The notes beneath the pieces were generated by a model. That model ran no database searches. It was not told where the DNA came from and worked only from the letters and a program-made list of their open reading frames with translations. Source: Corbicula japonica (lineage: Eukaryota; Mollusca; Bivalvia; Venerida; Cyrenidae). From it: DNA of 64,000 nt. Shown piece by piece: positions 53,449 through 64,000 of this stretch. The DNA lies in contig JAZAYU010000063.1 in assembly GCA_038501625.1 (NCBI GenBank), positions 1,261,501-1,325,500 of the forward strand, in the 5' to 3' direction. Every line of letters begins with the position of its first letter. The stretch's first letter is position 1. The translations under genes and the position numbers were made by a program.

Positions 53449-53800
53449 TTAGAATACTGCTGGCGTTTAAAGCATTCGTAGCAGGCCATTTAGGTATCAT
53501 TATATTTCGCGCAGGTTTAAAGTTTCGATTAATACACACCAGCAATGGTGCGCGAATTTAGACCCCGGTGGAATAGTAATGTACTTTATATTAATTATCA
53601 AAAAAGAAGAGAAGAGAAAAAAAATCGATTAAATCCCAGTGAAATGGTTATTATTAATTATTAGAAAGAAAAATGCGAATTTGGAAGGTCTATGCTTGCG
53701 CGAATATGTCATTAGTGTCCTTCGCGCGAATATGTCGTTAGGGACCTTCACACGAATCTTAATGATACCACAGTGACTTTAATATATTACAGTAAGAATT
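53449..53800 (+). repeat. direct repeat, copy 1 (second copy at 63646-64000)
   Basis: TTTAGAATACTGCTGGCG onward is nearly identical to 63646-64000 over about 350 bases. There is one small indel near 53752/63950. Contains two adjacent TCGCGCGAATATGTC-type repeats. Confidence 0.9.
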
Positions 53801-54289
53801 TATCAGATGGTACATGTAAAACTCAGCAGCGGTATTATGTCTAACAAAATAAAAGCATGTTCAACACACATAAACATATTACTGGTCGTAGTATTTGTGT
53901 ACACGTTAACAAGTTCACGAGTGAATAAGACATCAGAAAAAAAAATTCACAAAGTAAAATCTCGGGATTTACTGTAAGAAATGTAAGTTTTATGTTTATG
54001 TGCGATGAGGCAAAAAAGCATGCATACAATATAAACTGTATCTAGTAAAAAATAAAAAATAACAAAATAACAACAACAAAAAAGACATGGAAACAACAAC
54101 TTTACGAAAATGTGGCATTATACTGCACACAACAAGATTATATCATCATTCTAAAGTATTTAGAAAATTATCATAATCGTAAAACTGCTTTGTGATCTTA
54201 ATACAAACAAAATATCACGTGACTGGCTGCTTACACCCACGCATCCTCCGAGGTCACTATATACTTACACTACAAGTTGAGGCCATAAG
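53801..54289. other. non-coding stretch
   Basis: AT-rich with a short AACAACAA run near 54060-54100. No gene seen. Confidence 0.4.
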
Positions 54290-54975
54290 ATCATGGACTG
54301 CACGAATATCTCGACAATACTTTAATTCATTGATGGAGTGACCAATCAGATTGTTGTTGAAAGAATACCGAAATGAGGTCATCGTTAGCAGTTTACAGTC
54401 CTGCAGCGATTTCATGGGTAAGTATATTTACATATAGTTGGATAATGCTTTATTCTATTATAAATAATAGAACAATGCAACTAGAAATTAAAAAAAAAAT
54501 GATGCGTTTAATAAGCAGCAGTCATACTACAAACATTTCAGTTTATAAATAATAATGTACACACTCTGATGACCCATACGTCATGGGCTGCACGATTTTC
54601 TCGCAAGTACTGTCTGTGTTCATTGAGAAATGTACAGTGAAGTTAGACAGTCAATGGATTTACAAACGAAAGGAATTTCTTGCGTAGATGACCCTGCAGC
54701 ATGACGTGGGTAAGTATATTTACAAATAACAACAGACTATTTTGTCTATAGCCTTAAGAAAATTTCTGGTAAGTACACAATATATATATTTACAATTAAC
54801 AACGTACTAATTATCTAAATAGTGTTCATCAAGTTGCAGGTGAGTATTTATAAGTAATTAGAATTATTAGTGATTTCACATCTTGTCTACAGTCAACATC
54901 ACCGACAACAAAACTAACTACCCTTCTCCAACCTGGAAAAGGGCATGTTAGTATTTCGAGGTGAAACAGGTAAGC
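54290..54975 (+). other. cluster of splice-donor-like sites in diverged direct repeats
   Basis: Two related blocks (about 54290-54440 and 54575-54735) share GGACTGCACGA/GGGCTGCACGA...CTGCAGC...GGGTAAGTATATTTACA. Strong donor-like sequences occur at about 54418, 54710, 54769, 54841 and 54970 (GTAAGT, GTAAGT, GTAAGT, GTGAGT, GTAAGC). No coding frame. They might be alternative non-coding first exons, or repeats that mimic donors. Confidence 0.3.
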
Positions 54976-54979
54976 TGTG

Positions 54980-55725
54980 TTTTCTTTTACGTTATAAATA
55001 CAGGATAGATCCTCAATTGATCGGTGTAGATCTTGATCAGTATGTAAGTATTGGGGTAGAGCGGGTAATAAGACTTCGCTGGATTTAAATAATTAAACGA
55101 AAAACCACAACTTTAGCATGCATGTAACAATCTTGTTATTAAACATTGGGAAGTCTTAAATCAGTTAACTAACCCCAGTTCCTTTGACATATGTCACCTC
55201 TGTGACAATCCTTGTTTGTGACAAATAATGTGTCTCTGTCAAAATTGAATGTTTACACGGCTTTCTTCTCCACGGGTTCGGCATGTTGCTAACAGACATC
55301 TAGTTGATAAAAATTACACCACCACGCGAAGACAAAGCATAATAAACTCTTATGCTAAGTAAAATAAAATTTAATGAAAAATTTACTATAAATATTAATT
55401 TTAATTTCTAGAGAATTTATAACTTAAATATATAAATTCAAATAAATTAAGATAAAACTATTAATGACGGTGCTTATCATTATTAAATAAATTTAACACT
55501 TTAGACAATTCCATAATATGTTGATAAAGTCTTCTTTTGGCTCAGTCTGAACACAACTACAGAGAAATATTATAAAAGATGCTATACTTGAATCAATATT
55601 AACCATTCATAATAATAATAGCTCAGGTAATCCGGAAGTTTGAAAACAAATAATTTTCTACATTTTATTTTTAACAAGTGATTTATGCAGTAATTTCATT
55701 AGTAAGGAGATTTTCTGTTAAAAGC
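54980..55725. other. non-coding stretch
   Basis: AT-rich; no gene or repeat recognised. Confidence 0.4.
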
Positions 55726-55727
55726 AG

Positions 55728-55935
55728 GTCGGTATGTGCCAAAACTGAAATACACATTCTCCCCACACAGCCAATCAGTAGAGAGGAAAAACAAATTGAG
55801 CTTATACAATGATCCGTTTCAAAAATACACCACAGAAAAATAAGCGAAAATTATAACCTGAGTGATTACCGCCTTGGAACGGTCAGTGGCAAAACAAATT
55901 CACGGGGTTAATTTGTCACCAATAGCTTTTAACTG
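55728..55935 (-). repeat. dispersed repeat family B, minus-strand copy
   Basis: Complement of the family's 3' half: CTCCCCACACAGCCAATCAGTAGAGAGG ... GATTACCGCCTTGGAACGGTCAGTGGCAAAAC. Confidence 0.75.
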
Positions 55936-56054
55936 TCAACAGTTCCAAATTGTGCTCCAAGACCTTATGCTTAATGCTGACATTTTAATAATATCTGGAC
56001 AAAACATCAGTCATATGGCCTTTAGCAACTTTTGTTCCATATGACGCACTTTGA

Positions 56055-56295
56055 AACCGTGAAATATGCATATCAGAAATGCAAATTTAGAAGACACAGC
56101 CTCTCCACCCCACAAAGCCACTAAGTAGAAAGAAAAAAAAACATGGGAAATAAAACGATCAACTTCAAAATACATGTAGACACCACAAACAATGAACGAA
56201 TAAACGACAAAGAGAAACCAAGGTGTATCACCTTGGAATGGCCGGTTGCATAACATTTGCCACTGGGTGTTTAAATCAAACTGTAGGGTGCACCA
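56055..56295 (-). repeat. dispersed repeat family B, minus-strand copy
   Basis: ATGCATATCAGAAATGC, CCTCTCCACCCCACAAAGCC, GAGAAACCAAGGTG, TTGCCACTGGGTG and GTAGGGTGCACCAACCTCACA, all complementary to family B in reverse order. Confidence 0.78.
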
Positions 56296-56299
56296 ACCT

Positions 56300-56622
56300 C
56301 ACAGACTACCCACACAGTCAACAAGTAGAGAGGAAAATGAGCAAGGGTAATAATATGATCAATTTCAAAATAGACACCACTAACATTTAATAAAAAGGAG
56401 AACCCGTGGGGTTACCGCTTTATAACTGCCAGTTGCAAAACAATTTGCCACTGGGGATTTTTAACAGACTCGCACTTACCCCAACAGGTTCTTCTTGGTT
56501 AAACAGCTTCACTTTTCAATCAACTCGACAATTTTGCATTCAAAAGCAAACATCCATGTAAACAAAAGATCAAGCGACACGCTGGGTACTCAATAACCTC
56601 TCTGAGACCCTACAGTAGAGTC
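56300..56622 (-). repeat. dispersed repeat family B, minus-strand copy, near full length
   Basis: Runs from CCCACACAGTCAACAAG through TTTGCCACTGGGG, TCGACAATTTTGCATTC to GGGTACTCAATAACCTCTCTGAGACC, the complement of the family's 5' head. Confidence 0.78.
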
Positions 56623-56639
56623 ATATCATCAAGAACACG

Positions 56640-56905
56640 ATGGCTAGGGACAAAAGAAACAGATCGAGCTTAAGGTTTTCCCTATAAACCTAGAACATGT
56701 TATTAACCAGCAGTGGCATATTATTTTACGACTGACCTTTCTAAGGCGGTAACCCATCGGATAATCATGTTTATTACTTGTTTGTGGTGTCTGTTTTAAA
56801 CTTATCATTTTATTTACCATGCGCTCTCTTGCTGTTATTCTTGGCTGTGTGGGGAGGCTGTGTATTCTGAACGTGGCAATTCCTGCTATGTTTTTTTCAC
56901 TTTTT
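56640..56905 (+). repeat. dispersed repeat family B, plus-strand copy
   Basis: CCTAGAACATGTTATTAACCAGCAGTGGC, GGCGGTAACCC, TTGTTTGTGGTGTC, GGCTGTGTGGGGAGGCTGTG, GTGGCAATTCCTGC. Inverted relative to the three copies just upstream. Confidence 0.78.
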
Positions 56906-57411
56906 CCTAAACTCTTTAACCCACCAACGTGCAAACAAAGAGGTATGCATTAACGATGAACCGAATGACATTGAATTCGGACAAAATTTATAACAATCTG
57001 AAATAATTATTAAAGAAAAATGGTATAACCTTCATACAGTGTAATAAAACAGTAATGTATATTTATTACGGTAAAAAGTGCGGTCATTTAAAAATAGGCA
57101 ATATTAGAAGAATATTGTTCGAAAGGGCAGATAAAATCCCAATGAATTTGTGCATAAAGCTTGAAATATTCAGAATCCATATATTGATTTAGCTGCAATG
57201 TTTATCGGCGAGCAGTGCTAAAAATAAAACTTTATCGATCTCATGTTGTCATGATACGTGACTTTTTATGCATTATGCAAACGGTCGTCTTACTAATAAT
57301 TGTCTGTGTATTTTGATCGATAGAGTTACACTTGTTGCAAGTTTCAAATATGTGTATAATCCATTACGATTGCTTCATCGGCGGTGTGGACCCTGATCGG
57401 ACAGCGCCTTC
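56906..57411. other. non-coding stretch with a degenerate piece of the next repeat
   Basis: ATCGATCTCATGTTGTCATGATACGTG at about 57235-57261 resembles a part of the 522-bp repeat that follows, suggesting an older duplication. Confidence 0.45.
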
Positions 57412-58455
57412 ACGCAGTGTGATCTGGATCTTCACTGACCGCGTAGGCCATCGATCTCATGTTGTCATGATGCGTGCCATTTTTTGGATTATACATAGTC
57501 GAATTACTAAAAGGTCTCGTGTATTTCGATATATAGAGTATCACAGGTTGTAAGCAACCACTATAAACAGATTACAGATATCTAGAAAGTCACGTGATGA
57601 CATATTGTATAAAACAAAACAAAATTAATAAGAAAAAAATAGTGTTACTGAAATGGTATTCTTCTCATGATTACATATATCAATTTTTTTTAATGTTTTT
57701 TTTTCCTTTAGTTTTTAACTAAATTATTTATGTAATCACGTGAATCTAGTAATTGAAACCATACTGTAAATGGTTATTGTTTCTTTTTTCCTGTTGTTGA
57801 AATAATTTGTATATGGTTTTCATTAGAAGACTAAATGTTTGTATATTTTGGCATCACACTTGTAAATCTCTGACTTAGAATTTCAGCCGTAATTCTCGTG
57901 TTTTTGTGAATTTATTTTTACTGAGAAATGTAAACGCAGTGTGATCTGGATCTTCACTGACCGCGTAGGCCATCGATCTCATGTTGTCATGATGCGTGCC
58001 ATTTTTTGGATTATACATAGTCGAATTACTAAAAGGTCTCGTGTATTTCGATATATAGAGTATCACAGGTTGTAAGCAACCACTATAAACAGATTACAGA
58101 TATCTAGAAAGTCACGTGATGACATATTGTATAAAACAAAACAAAATTAATAAGAAAAAAATAGTGTTACTGAAATGGTATTCTTCTCATGATTACATAT
58201 ATCAATTTTTTTTAATGTTTTTTTTTCCTTTAGTTTTTAACTAAATTATTTATGTAATCACGTAAATCTAGTAATTGAAACCATACTGTAAATGGTTATT
58301 GTTTCTTTTTTCCTGTTGTTGAAATAATTTGTATATGGTTTTCATTAGAAGACTAAATGTTTGTATATTTTGGCATCACACTTGTAAATCTCTGACTTAG
58401 AATTTCAGCCGTAATTCTCGTGTTTTTGTGAATTTATTTTTACTGAGAAATGTAA
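57412..58455 (+). repeat. 522-bp tandem duplication (two copies)
   Basis: 57412-57933 and 57934-58455 are adjacent direct copies. I see only about one difference (CACGTGAATC versus CACGTAAATC near 57740/58262). Very recent event or an assembly artefact. Confidence 0.93.
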
Positions 58456-59230
58456 ACAAAAGTATAATCTTTCCACAGTTCCGAGAATGTAGTTATCGTC
58501 AAAACGATATTAATTATGAAATTCTATAAAACATTTACAACTTCCACATCTAACTGCCACTTTCAAGTTTTCGAAACATTGCTCTGTTTTTGATCTTTAC
58601 TGTCCTTATTTTCCTATCTCCTTTCCTCTTTTTATTCTTCTGTGGTTGCATTTTTATTGACCAGGGCCCCCAACTTACAAATGTTGACATAACCTAATGA
58701 CAATTAAAATTATGTTATTCAGAGTAGTGCGGGTAGGACTATTTTATATCTTACAAACTAAAATAAAAGGAATTGCTAGCTTTTCAATGTTTGAACTAAT
58801 GTGTTGGCTTTCAATCATCCTTCTAATATGTGGAGATGTTCATCCTATTCCAGGTCTGGAGTCTGTTGCGTCAACCGAGTCTCTATCAGATACTTTTTTC
58901 GGTAAATTTGTGTCAGCTGCTAGAAAACAATCTTTCACTAATCCATTACAATGTACAAAGCTTTTATCACAAAAAAGATCGTCTATATGCTGAATTAAAA
59001 CAATTTGATATACTTATGTTTACTGAAACGTGGCTAAGAACGGAAATTCTAACTAATGAGTTACTTTTTGTAAATTATAGCGAACCATTTCGGAAAGACG
59101 GAGCTACTGATAACAATGGAGGAATTATTGTCTATGTTAAAAAAACATTCCAGCTTTTCGGCGAACTGACCTTGAAGTTCTTGGAATTGAATCTATTTGG
59201 ACTGAAATAAGAGCACATGACAAAAAAAAT

Positions 59231-59974
59231 TTGTTAGGCACGTTTTACAGGCCGCCAAATTCAAGTCCCTTTGTACTGACCAATATTGAGAATTCTATCG
59301 GACTGGCCAAAGATGCCAACGTTGAACATATAATCGTAACTGGGGACTTAAATTTAGATATGTTTAAGACTACGGCTTGCAACAAAATTAACAACATCTG
59401 TTTACAGTATGATCTTACGCAAATTATAACCGAACCGACACATTTTACGGAAAATTCAATGTCTCTTATTGATCTTATGTTGGTGACATCAAATAATCTT
59501 ATATCTTTGAGTGGTGTTGGAGAGCCCTTCTTATGTCAAAATACTCGTTATCACTGTCCTATTTATGCTGTCTTAATTTTTAAAAAACCAAAGCTAACAC
59601 ATTTAAACGAAAAATTTGGCAGTTTGAAAATGGTGACTATAACAATCTACGATTCATCAAATTTTAACTGGGATGTCCTTTTTCACGAAAACATAGATAT
59701 CCATGCCGAAAACGTTACTAACAAAATGCTATCATTAGCTGATTCATCGATTCCAAATAAAATTATTACTGTTCGCAAAAAAGATCCACCATGGTTACAT
59801 AATGAAATTCGGAAAATAATGAGAAATCGTAAACGAGCTTATAAAAGAGCTAAAAAAACGCAAAATGAACAACATTGGAATATTTACAAAAAGTACAGAA
59901 ACACAACCATTAATATAGTTAGAAGTGCAAGAACAAAATTATCAGAAAACTTAGCTACTAAATCAAAACCTTAA
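59231..59974 (+). pseudogene. LINE endonuclease C-terminal half and linker (58.7-kb element)
   Basis: GTFYRPPNSS, IIVTGDLNLDM, FTENSMSLIDLML and RYHCPIYAVLIFK are the second half of an APE-type endonuclease. The linker PPWLHNEIRKIMRNRKRAYKRA resembles the linker ahead of the reverse transcriptase. Broken by frameshift on both sides. Confidence 0.85.
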
Positions 59975-60090
59975 ATCATCAGATTATTGGAAAATTCTAA
60001 AACATTATATCAATTTTAATTCACAAAACACAAACATACCGGTAATTAATTATCAAAATGACACTTTTTTAACAAACAAAGAGAAAGCAG

Positions 60091-61164
60091 ATGCTCTTAA
60101 TTCATTTTTTTCAAACAAAAACTCAGTTAGATGACAGTAACAAACAATTACCAAATGAACAAGTCACGCTTGTAAGAAGCACATTAGAAAACATTATATT
60201 TACTCCCGATGACATAACATCCACATTAAAATCTCTTCATGTAGGTAAAGCAGTGGGTCCAGATGAAATTAACAACAGAATTTTAAAAGAACTTTCGAAT
60301 GAGTTTGGTGCTCCTTTGTCAGCTCTATTCAATCACTCATTCTCCATGGGTAAAGTTCCAACACAATGGAAAATGGCAAATGTTTGTGCAATATTTAAAA
60401 ACTCTGATCCACATGAAGTTTCTAATTATAGACCTATTTCTCTGTTGAGTAGCTTTAACAAAGTTATGAAAAAAATAATTCACAAATATATGTTTAATTA
60501 CTTTGTGGATAATAACATTATAGGTTCTCATTTTTGTTAATTGTTAGTGGTGTCTCTTTTGAAACTGATCATTTTATTAACCATGCTCTCTCCCTCTCTT
60601 CTTCTTGACTGTGTGGGGAGGCTGTTTTTTCTGAATGTGGCGATTCCTGATATGCATATTTCACCTTATTATAACTTCACTCCAATCACTTTGTGCCTAA
60701 TGATTCTACCTTGAATCAATTACATTACATTCTGTAAAGCTCTTGATGATGGTAAGGAGATTCGAGCAGTATTTTGCCACATCTCTAAAGCATTCGACAG
60801 AGTCTGGCATAAGGGCCTTGTATATAAATTACAAATGAACGGAATTTCAGGCAATCTTCTGTTATGGCTCCGTGACTATCTAACTGATCGTAAGCAGCGA
60901 GTTGTACTCTCGGGATCTTTTTCAGATGTTGTTACTATAGCTACGGGTGTGCCCCAGGGATCTATTCTTGGTCCTTTGCTCTTCATAATTTAAATAAACG
61001 ACATCGTCCTTAACATTAATTCAACCATACGACTCTGTGCGGATGATACCTCATTGTATTTAATTGTAGACGATCCTGTCCGAGCATCTATAACTATAAA
61101 TAATGATCTCGAAACTATTAGGTCCTGGGCTGATAAATGGCTAGTTACATTGTACATTTAATCC
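60091..61164 (+). pseudogene. LINE reverse transcriptase, interrupted (58.7-kb element)
   Basis: SNYRPISLLSSFNKVM, then a family B fragment from about 60541. The frame resumes at KALDDGKEIRAVFCHISKAF, with His in place of the first catalytic Asp (FCH for FCD). TGVPQGSILGPLLF is followed by stop TAA 60991, and the catalytic box reads CADD (61036-61047) for FADD. Two active-site changes plus the stop confirm inactivity. Confidence 0.87.
60541..60668 (+). repeat. family B 3' fragment inside the LINE reverse transcriptase
   Basis: GTTAGTGGTGTCTCTTTTGAAACTG ... CATGCTCTCTCCCTCTCTTC ... GTGGGGAGGCTG ... GTGGCGATTCCTGATATGCA. The host LINE lost about 20-30 codons at the junction. Confidence 0.85.
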
Positions 61165-61182
61165 TAAAAAAACCCAGAAACA

Positions 61183-62199
61183 TTGCTTATTTCCAGAAAA
61201 ACAGTAAAGCCCATACATCCTCCATTATTTATGTCTAATACAGTTATTAAAAAAGTTGAATCACACAAACATTTAGGAGCATACTTATCCAATGATGGGT
61301 CTTGGCCTGAACATATTGAATACATTAAGCAAAAGGAATGGACTCGCATTAACATTATGCAAAAACTAAAATTCATTCTTGACAGAAAATCTCTTGAAAC
61401 AATTTATATGTCCTTTGTGAGACCAATACTTGAATACGCTGACGTTGTAAGGGACAACATAACCCAAAAACAAGAAAATGATCTCGAACAAATCCAACTT
61501 GAAGCTATGAGAATAATTAGTGGATGTAATAAACTTGTATCAATTGCAAATCTTTATAAAGAAACGTGCTTTGAAACTTTGAAAACAAGAAGAAACATAA
61601 ATCAACATTGTTTTACAAAACTGTTAATGAACAAGTCCCTTCCTATCTAACGGAACTGATTCCCGACAGAGTTGGCAATATTACTCCATATATTCTCAGA
61701 AACTCTAACGATATGCGAAATGTTCATTGTAATTCGCAACTGTATGCAAAATCATTTCTACCATCTAGTATAAGTGAATGGAACCAACTACCACATGATA
61801 TACAAAACTCGCAGTCAGTAGCGTCCTTTAAGAAAAAATTAGAAAATAATAAACAACGTGTCCCGTTACATTATTATTCAGGACAAAGATTAGCCCAGAT
61901 ATATCACACTAGATTACGCACACACTGTAGCTCACTAAATGAACACCTATATTCGAAAAACATAATCGAAAGCCCACTGTGTCAGTGCGGAGAAATTGAA
62001 GACACGAGCCATTATTTATTTCATTGTAAACAATACGTCTATCAAAGGCAAATTCTTCTTACCAAAATTCGCAAAATCACAATACCAACTCTTTCAACTT
62101 TTCTGTTCGGTGAACCACAACTCACGCTTGATGACAATAATTGTATATTTCAATTAGTACAAGAATATTTATTAAAAACTAAAAGATTTGCTACATAAC
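61183..62199 (+). pseudogene. LINE C-terminal region (58.7-kb element)
   Basis: HKHLGAYLSNDGSWPEHIEY and SFVRPILEYADVV continue the reverse transcriptase thumb. After a frame change at about 61630, the Cys/His tail SPLCQCGEIEDTSHYLFHC and LLTKIRKI follow, ending at 62198. Confidence 0.85.
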
Positions 62200-62321
62200 G
62201 GGTTTGTAAAATATTGTATTTTAAAAATCCTACCCCTCCATATGCCCTGTTCGATCATAAAACAAAACTGTGACCACAATTCTTCAATTCTTCTGTTCTG
62301 TCTGCTATACCGACGTCAGAT

Positions 62322-63644
62322 TCATTCTTTTGAAGGAATGTGACATATACTTTTTAAACTTTAGGACTAGAACAATCGGACAATGATATCGGACAACGTC
62401 GGGGATGAATGAATCGTTAACAAAGCTAGTCATGACCGAGTCAAGATTTTTAACAATAAAGAGGTCAATAAGAGAGTTCTTGGATTCTGTTAAGTGTGTT
62501 GGTTGGCTAATAAGCTGATGGAAACCGTATGAAGTATAAAGTGACTGAATTTTATTATGACCCATACCGGCCGAGAGTAAGTTCATGTTGAAATCTCCAG
62601 TTATTACTATTTTACGACTACGAGTGTTGAAAGCCCGATCAAAACTTTCTTCTATCAAATTGAAATAGTTGAGATTAGCGTCGGGTGGTCGGTAGAAACG
62701 TCCTATTAATAACGGATGTTTTTCAATCTTAACCTCTATCCATAAAGTTTCTAGACCGTTTATTAGAAGATCAGGGCGTGCTTGACTATAGATAGTATCG
62801 CGTACATATATTGCTACACCGCCACCTGGTCTTTCACGCCGGTCTAAGCGATATGGAATTTTAAAATTAGGAATAAGAATGTCGTCATTCGGGATCTTAT
62901 CTGACAACCAGGTTTCAGTAAGAATGACAATGTCGTATTGTTGTAATTCAGTTTGGAGAATGAGTAATTTGGGTTTCAGACTTTGAATATTTAGGTGCAT
63001 AATACTAAGCCCCTTCTGTAAAAAGTCGAGAGTGGATAATGAAGAATGAGATGAAGTCGGACCTGGGTTCGGGTGGACGTCAGAGGAAAGCGCGATTCTC
63101 AGTGTGATCAATGCTGAGACAGCACACAGAGGTAAGCATATAAATTTAATTGTTGTTAATGCAAAGTTATAATTGTCGACTAGAGTTGTGGAAAGAGCTT
63201 TGATCCTTTTCTTAGGCCAAGAAATTTGTTTTGAGACAGTGCCGTTTTTGTATAAGTTCAGGCACGTTGAGTAACCGGCAACGTAAGATAGGTGATTGTT
63301 GAGGCAAAAGATAAGTATAACGATATGGTAAGGACTGATGTGGCTGACATACGTGGTTTTACAGCAGATGTGAAAAGAATCCAAGCAGGTACATACAGCG
63401 GTATTTTCAGTATTCTTACATGTCATGTGATACCAGTAGGTCTTACTTGGAAGAATGAGACCGCTGTTATACAAACTTTTAATACAGGACTAGGTTGAGG
63501 TTTGGCTGGAGTAAGACGGGACAGAGTGTAGAAGGAAAGAGAGAATAAAAAGGTGAGAAGGAACATGATAGATCCTAGAATTGTGAGAGAGACTGGTTTT
63601 GGAGAAGGTAATATCAAGTAAATTGAGAATTGCAATCGTAAAGT
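62322..63644 (-). mobile_element. 5' portion of a second copy of the 33-36 kb LINE (3' part absent)
   Basis: Almost identical to 35225-36543 over about 1.32 kb (roughly 99% by eye). It carries the hydrophobic N-terminus, DVHPNPGP (63081-63058) and most of the endonuclease up to FKKYMSHSFKR. The endonuclease tail, reverse transcriptase and 3' end are missing: after TTTGAAGGAATGTGACAT the sequence becomes unrelated at about 62322. LINEs normally lose the 5' end, so this copy was cut later or made by rearrangement. Confidence 0.9.
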
Positions 63645-63645
63645 G

Positions 63646-64000
63646 TTTTAGAATACTGCTGGCGTTTAAAGCATTCGTAGCAGGCCATTTAGGTATCATT
63701 ATATTTCGCGCAGGTTTAAAGTTTCGATTAATACACACCAGCAATGGTGCGCGAATTTAGACCCCGGTGGAATAGTAATGTACTTTATATTAATTATCAA
63801 AAAAGAAGAGAAGAGAAAAAAAATCGATTAAATCCCAGTGAAATGGTTATTATTAATTATTAGAAAGAAAAATGCGAATTTGGAAGGTCTATGCTTGCGC
63901 GAATATGTCATTAGTGTCCTTCGCGCGAATATGTCGTTAGGGACCTTCACGAAACTTAATGATACCACAGTGACTTTAATATATTACAGTAAGAATTTAT
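63646..64000 (+). repeat. direct repeat, copy 2 (runs off the window)
   Basis: Nearly identical to 53449-53800. Its left limit coincides with the 5' end of the LINE fragment. The right limit is beyond the window. Confidence 0.9.

Larger units (their letters stand above)
58690..62199 (+). mobile_element. degraded CR1/Jockey-type LINE, plus strand
   Basis: Same domain plan as the LINE at 33-36 kb but a diverged family. A hydrophobic start with DVHPIPGL (58835-58858) is followed by an endonuclease in three frames: TETWLRTE, NGGIIVYV, GTFYRPPNSS, VTGDLNLDM, SLIDLMLV, YHCPIYAVL. The reverse transcriptase (60200-61160) is broken by a family B fragment and a stop. The C-terminal tail HTRLRTHCSSLNEHLY, SPLCQCGEIEDTSHYLFHC ends at TAA 62196. 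At least four frame changes and an in-frame stop at 60991. Inactive. Confidence 0.9.

Noticed and set aside
53449..64000. LTR pair bounding a 10-kb element
   Set aside because: The 350-bp direct repeats do not begin with TG, lack primer site and polypurine tract, and enclose unrelated elements in several orientations.

Overview
The window is animal nuclear DNA, AT-rich, with GT-AG introns and dense mobile elements. The repeats, above all the Helentron-like elements with ~166-bp internal tandem repeats ending in CTCAGGTGAGC...AGGGCCATnATGGCCCT, are of a type I associate with bivalve molluscs. I call it a bivalve (inference; species not determined).

One convincing host gene is present. A 17-coding-exon gene on the + strand (8,960-26,537) encodes a 680-residue STRA6-like protein, the family of the vertebrate retinol-binding-protein receptor / vitamin A transporter. 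All splice phases join and the order matches vertebrate STRA6 from the N-terminus to the C-terminal LAYTLL motif. It differs from vertebrate STRA6 by a much shorter segment where the RBP-binding loop should be, and by an extra C-terminal hydrophobic segment. Intron 2 is almost wholly filled by a ~4.8-kb minisatellite of ~32-bp units (9,710-14,531), which includes a recent 1,023-bp internal duplication.

Layout. 0-8.9 kb: decayed DNA transposons (Tc1-like, PIF/Harbinger-like with a microsatellite inside its transposase, truncated mariner), foldback elements and a CpG-rich patch near 3.8 kb that may be a promoter. 8.9-26.6 kb: the STRA6-like gene with repeats in its introns. 26.6-32.8 kb: dispersed repeats and microsatellites. 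32.7-36.5 kb: a nearly intact CR1/Jockey-type LINE on the - strand with three in-frame stops and a 2A-like motif. 37,468-44,145: a Gypsy-type LTR retrotransposon with matching LTRs, 4-bp target duplication, tRNA-Ser primer site, a textbook -1 frameshift signal, a helix-hairpin-helix Gag and a PHD finger after the integrase C-terminus, but no integrase core. 44.3-45.1 kb: a candidate terminal-inverted-repeat element. 47.8-51.4 kb: two Helentron-like elements, one inserted in the other. 53.4-58.5 kb: dispersed repeats, a cluster of splice-donor-like sites and a 522-bp tandem duplication. 58.7-62.2 kb: a degraded + strand LINE. 62.3-63.6 kb: a 3'-deleted second copy of the 33-36 kb LINE, abutting a 350-bp direct repeat of 53.4 kb.

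The most notable signals are the divergent STRA6-like receptor, the minisatellite in its intron, and the unusual domain set and frameshift signal of the LTR element. No rRNA, tRNA or CRISPR was recognised. All comparisons are from memory of protein families; no searches were run.
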